From positions 36,356 through 100,355 of the forward strand of contig NZ_SNWH01000011.1 of the NCBI RefSeq assembly GCF_004361885.1: a DNA stretch of 64,000 nt, in the 5' to 3' direction. Below are positions 61,578 to 64,000 of this stretch, piece after piece; the first letter of the stretch is position 1; each line of letters opens with the position of its first letter. Origin of the DNA: Halomonas ventosae (GTDB lineage Bacteria > Pseudomonadota > Gammaproteobacteria > Pseudomonadales > Halomonadaceae). Under the pieces are notes generated by a model that made no database searches, was not told the DNA's origin, and saw nothing but the letters and a program-made list of their open reading frames with translations. The translations under genes were made by a program, and so were the position numbers.

Positions 61578-62915
61578 TTAAATGTCGTCTATAGCGTTTA
61601 GCAAGGCTTCCATTCCCATCTCTTTTTCAATAGTACCATTTCGGATGGAGTTAGAGATTTCCTTTAATGATGCAATCTTTAACCTCAAATGTGTTGAGTT
61701 AGGGGTTGAGTGATCAATATCATCCATATTGATAATATCAGTAGCTAGGTGTATATACCTTGACAGAGTCTGATTGGATGCATGCATAGTTAACTTTCTG
61801 CAGACATCAGCCGCGACTGTGAAGATGTTGTAAAAACCTCCTGATGTTGACAATTTTTTAATTGTTTTTGCAATATTGATGGTGATAAACCTATGCCTAA
61901 AAGAATGGTTGCTTAAATGGCTTAACTTCTCATTATGTGTGCTGTTGCCGATTACCTTTTTTGCGTAATTCTTTATATAGGTGGGTTTTAGAGGGTTGCC
62001 ATTGCGAGAGTCAATGAATAGTGCATCGTGCTTTAAATTTGGAAAATTACTCTCCAGCTCAAATATGTAGCTCAAGATAACCTGAAGGTCTGCACCTGAA
62101 ACAGGGACATCTCTGGACTTACCCTTGAATTTTCCCTTTAGAATCGGGATGCCTCTAATAATAGTCATTTCATCTAAGTCAGACAATGAACTGCCTGCAT
62201 TTTTAATCATGCTTCTAGTTATTCTGTGGGCCTCCGTGATTCTTGATCCTGTAATATCTAGTATAGTCCCTAAGGCTAACCACCGCTTTGATAGGAAGCT
62301 TGTGATATTAGGGTGGTAGCTGGTGTGATTGATAGAGTCAAACCAAAGAGCTAGCTCATGATCGCGAATAAAATCTGCCTCACCATGAATGTGTATTAAC
62401 CCATCGAATGCTCGGTGTTTAGGGAACTGGATCCTCCTGCCATTTTTAAAAAACTCTGCTATATAATAGTGAATTTTGTATTCCCCGGTTTGAGAGGGAT
62501 CGTTCGTTGCCATATTCCAGCTTGGATATTTTTTGTTAAGGTGCAACAAGTATTTCAATGCATTTTTAGAATGAGATAATATGCTTTCGTCATTGATATT
62601 TCTTTTTTTTAGCTCCGCTACGAATTGGTATATAAAGCTATCATCTATATCGATAAGATCCTTCTTGCAATAATCCATATAATCGCAGAAAACATTTAAG
62701 CTATAAGCTTTTTTTAAAACAGTTTCAGCAATAGGTGATATATTGTATACGGTTGATCCACCGCCATACGTAGTTAAAAAATGGTTAGCCTCCCAATCAA
62801 AGGATCCATTATCTTTCAAAATCATGGGTAAAGGATGGCGCGTATTTTCTTTGCCAGATCCGCCGATTGTTAAGAAGGATAAGTCTGGTGACTTGGCGAT
62901 AATTACTTTGGACAT
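61578..62915 (-). CDS. tyrosine recombinase/integrase
   Basis: Probably inserts and excises the island. The 445-residue product has the catalytic residues of tyrosine recombinases: Arg225 (DITGSRITEAH), a lysine near 260-266 (LKGKFKGKSRD), His337-x-x-Arg340-His341 (HSFRHRFIT), His378 (MHASNQ) and Tyr387 (LSRYIHL). The N-terminal 200 residues hold a core-binding domain (FCDYMDYCKKDLIDID). It is AT-rich, like the ligase. Its ATG lies 3 bases after the stop of an upstream open frame, as in tandem recombinase modules. The target site is not known from the sequence, although ligA is suggested. Confidence 0.88.
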   Translation of the reverse strand: MSKVIIAKSPDLSFLTIGGSGKENTRHPLPMILKDNGSFDWEANHFLTTYGGGSTVYNISPIAETVLKKAYSLNVFCDYMDYCKKDLIDIDDSFIYQFVAELKKRNINDESILSHSKNALKYLLHLNKKYPSWNMATNDPSQTGEYKIHYYIAEFFKNGRRIQFPKHRAFDGLIHIHGEADFIRDHELALWFDSINHTSYHPNITSFLSKRWLALGTILDITGSRITEAHRITRSMIKNAGSSLSDLDEMTIIRGIPILKGKFKGKSRDVPVSGADLQVILSYIFELESNFPNLKHDALFIDSRNGNPLKPTYIKNYAKKVIGNSTHNEKLSHLSNHSFRHRFITINIAKTIKKLSTSGGFYNIFTVAADVCRKLTMHASNQTLSRYIHLATDIINMDDIDHSTPNSTHLRLKIASLKEISNSIRNGTIEKEMGMEALLNAIDDI

Positions 62916-62918
62916 ATG

Positions 62919-63125
62919 TTAGCTCTGGTGGGATTTTTTTAGATATATTGGGTTTGCGTATTTTAGAAAATCACACTTCGAGTGAGATAGCCGAGAGTTC
63001 AGGTACTCACATGCCACGTCGAGTAGACCTTCCATACCGAGGCGCATAAATACGAGGGCGACGATCAGCACCTCTTCTCGCCAGAGAATGACCGTGGATA
63101 GCAGGTTGTGATGGTATGCGGTCGT
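62919..63125 (-). pseudogene. open-frame fragment upstream of the integrase
   Basis: A 68-codon open frame ends with TAA three bases before the integrase ATG (TAACATATG). An internal ATG at 63047 gives MRLGMEGLLDVACEYLNSR and then an AT-rich end (FLKYANPIYLKKSHQS). It has no proper 5' end. The close stop-to-start spacing suggests the last codons of a partner gene whose 5' part was lost. I recognise no family. Confidence 0.35.
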
Positions 63126-63439
63126 TCATAGACAACATCATGGCAGGCTCAAAGCTCCTATGATTATAAAGGGTAAGCGGATTAAATGGTTGATCTTACC
63201 TTTGCATGAGACCTGATTCCGTGAAGCCAGCGCCGACACTTCCCCTATCACCGCCAGCGAGCATTTTCTGACCGCCGATTCCGTCTCAACCGCTGAACGC
63301 ATACCGGGGAGGGCCAACCATGGCGACGCTGACCGACGAGAGCAGCCCATTTTGACAGGCATTTCTACCCGCCGGACACGCTGATACTGGCTGCCGATGA
63401 CCGTCAGCTCTCTGCGTGGTGCCTTTGTCCGACAGACGA
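63126..63439. other. mosaic non-coding stretch left of the IS
   Basis: I can support no intact gene here. GC content is higher than in the integrase. On the plus strand a short frame from 63354 to 63464 reads RHFYPPDTLILAADDRQLSA and overlaps the transposase end; it is preceded by an ATG frame at 63320 shifted by one base. It may be a degenerate gene or a chance frame. No LigA-like sequence is found. Confidence 0.35.
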
Positions 63440-64000
63440 TCAGCATGGCGTGCCTCGGGGATAGCGCAGGCGGCTTCGCAGGGTGTTCAACACCGTCATG
63501 CGTCCGATGTCCTGCCCGAAGTCGAGGATGATCTGCCGCGCCTTTTGAACCACGAGCGCCGCACGATGCACCAGCTCTTGTAGCACGGTGCGGATCCGGC
63601 GCCGCTTGGCGGGATGGCGCACCGGGCTCAGCTCGCCGGTCATGCCCAGCTGCCCCATCAGCCGCAGGATGTTGTAGGCCAGCTGGGCGAGGTGCAGGAT
63701 CAGATCGTTGGTGGCGAACTTGCCCGACGGCAGCCGCTCCAGGTCGAGATCGGTCTTGATCTCACTGTGGAATTGCTCGTGGGTGGCATGCGCCTGGTAG
63801 CGTTTGATCACCGCCTCCGGCGCCTCGTCCAGGCTGGTCCACCAGCCTTCCAACTCATAGTCCGGTTCGAGCAGCAACTGGCCATCGCGATCGGCGGTGC
63901 GCTCTACCAGGCGCATCACGCGTTGGACGACGTATTCGGTCTTGTTGTCGTCGTGGATCGAGACGGTCTGCGTCCACAGCGCCTGGCGCTTGCCAGGACG
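63440..64000 (-). mobile_element. IS1380-family transposase, 5' end beyond the right edge
   Basis: The frame is open from the right edge to a stop at 63440 (about 187 codons visible). It contains the C-terminal part of an IS4-superfamily DDE transposase: VSIHDDNKTEYVVQRVMRL, KRYQAHATHEQFHSEIKTDL with the catalytic glutamate region (Y-x-H-E-x-F-x-S-E-I-K), LERLPSGKFATNDLIL and LAQLAYNILRLMGQLG, which is typical of IS1380 elements. Its IS ends are not resolved. It reads leftward toward the island's integrase. Confidence 0.85.

Overview
The window reads as the chromosome of a halophilic gammaproteobacterium of the Halomonas/Chromohalobacter type. This is inferred from the GC-rich backbone, a betIBA glycine-betaine operon, a sodium-pumping oxaloacetate decarboxylase (oadGAB), a MvaT-family nucleoid protein, a complete ccmABCDEFGHI operon and the housekeeping proteins. 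No species can be assigned from the sequence alone.

Positions 1-46068 are ordinary chromosome. In order: a partial fadE; betA, betB and betI with a BetI operator and an orphan choline-binding protein; tRNA-Met and three tRNA-Asn; prc and apeB (divergent); an inverted second tRNA-Met; pyrG-kdsA-eno; fdxA and mutS on the minus strand; pncC; SOS-controlled recA and recX; alaS, lysC, csrA; tRNA-Ser and two tRNA-Arg; dusC; oadG-oadA-oadB; a YigZ-family protein coupled to an SOS-boxed LexA/UmuD-like S24 peptidase; the cytochrome c maturation operon; smc; zipA; and the 5' part of ligA.

At about 46068 the housekeeping NAD+-dependent DNA ligase gene stops matching its family, inside the OB fold, and the DNA becomes AT-richer. 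From there to about 62990 is an accessory island. It holds an SF2 helicase with a coupled winged-helix/coiled-coil partner and a divergent Xre-type regulator; a MvaT-type silencer; a DEDDh exonuclease; a complete type II CBASS operon (HNH-SAVED effector, CD-NTase, Cap2, Cap3); a DUF2384-like protein and two small conserved proteins; a gutted type 1 BREX locus (brxA, brxB and only the Lon-like 3' end of brxL); a second, complete, AT-rich NAD+-dependent DNA ligase; and a tyrosine recombinase. An IS1380-family transposase runs off the right edge.

The most unusual arrangement is the pairing of a truncated host ligA at one end of the island with a complete foreign ligase next to the integrase at the other. 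The reading offered is that the element integrated into an essential gene and carries its own replacement, so that its loss could be costly to the cell. The right junction and the missing ligA 3' end lie outside the window, so this is inference. Further points of interest are the CBASS nuclease's unusual N-terminal extension, the helicase pair with a palindromic divergent promoter, and the headless SOS-controlled S24 peptidase.
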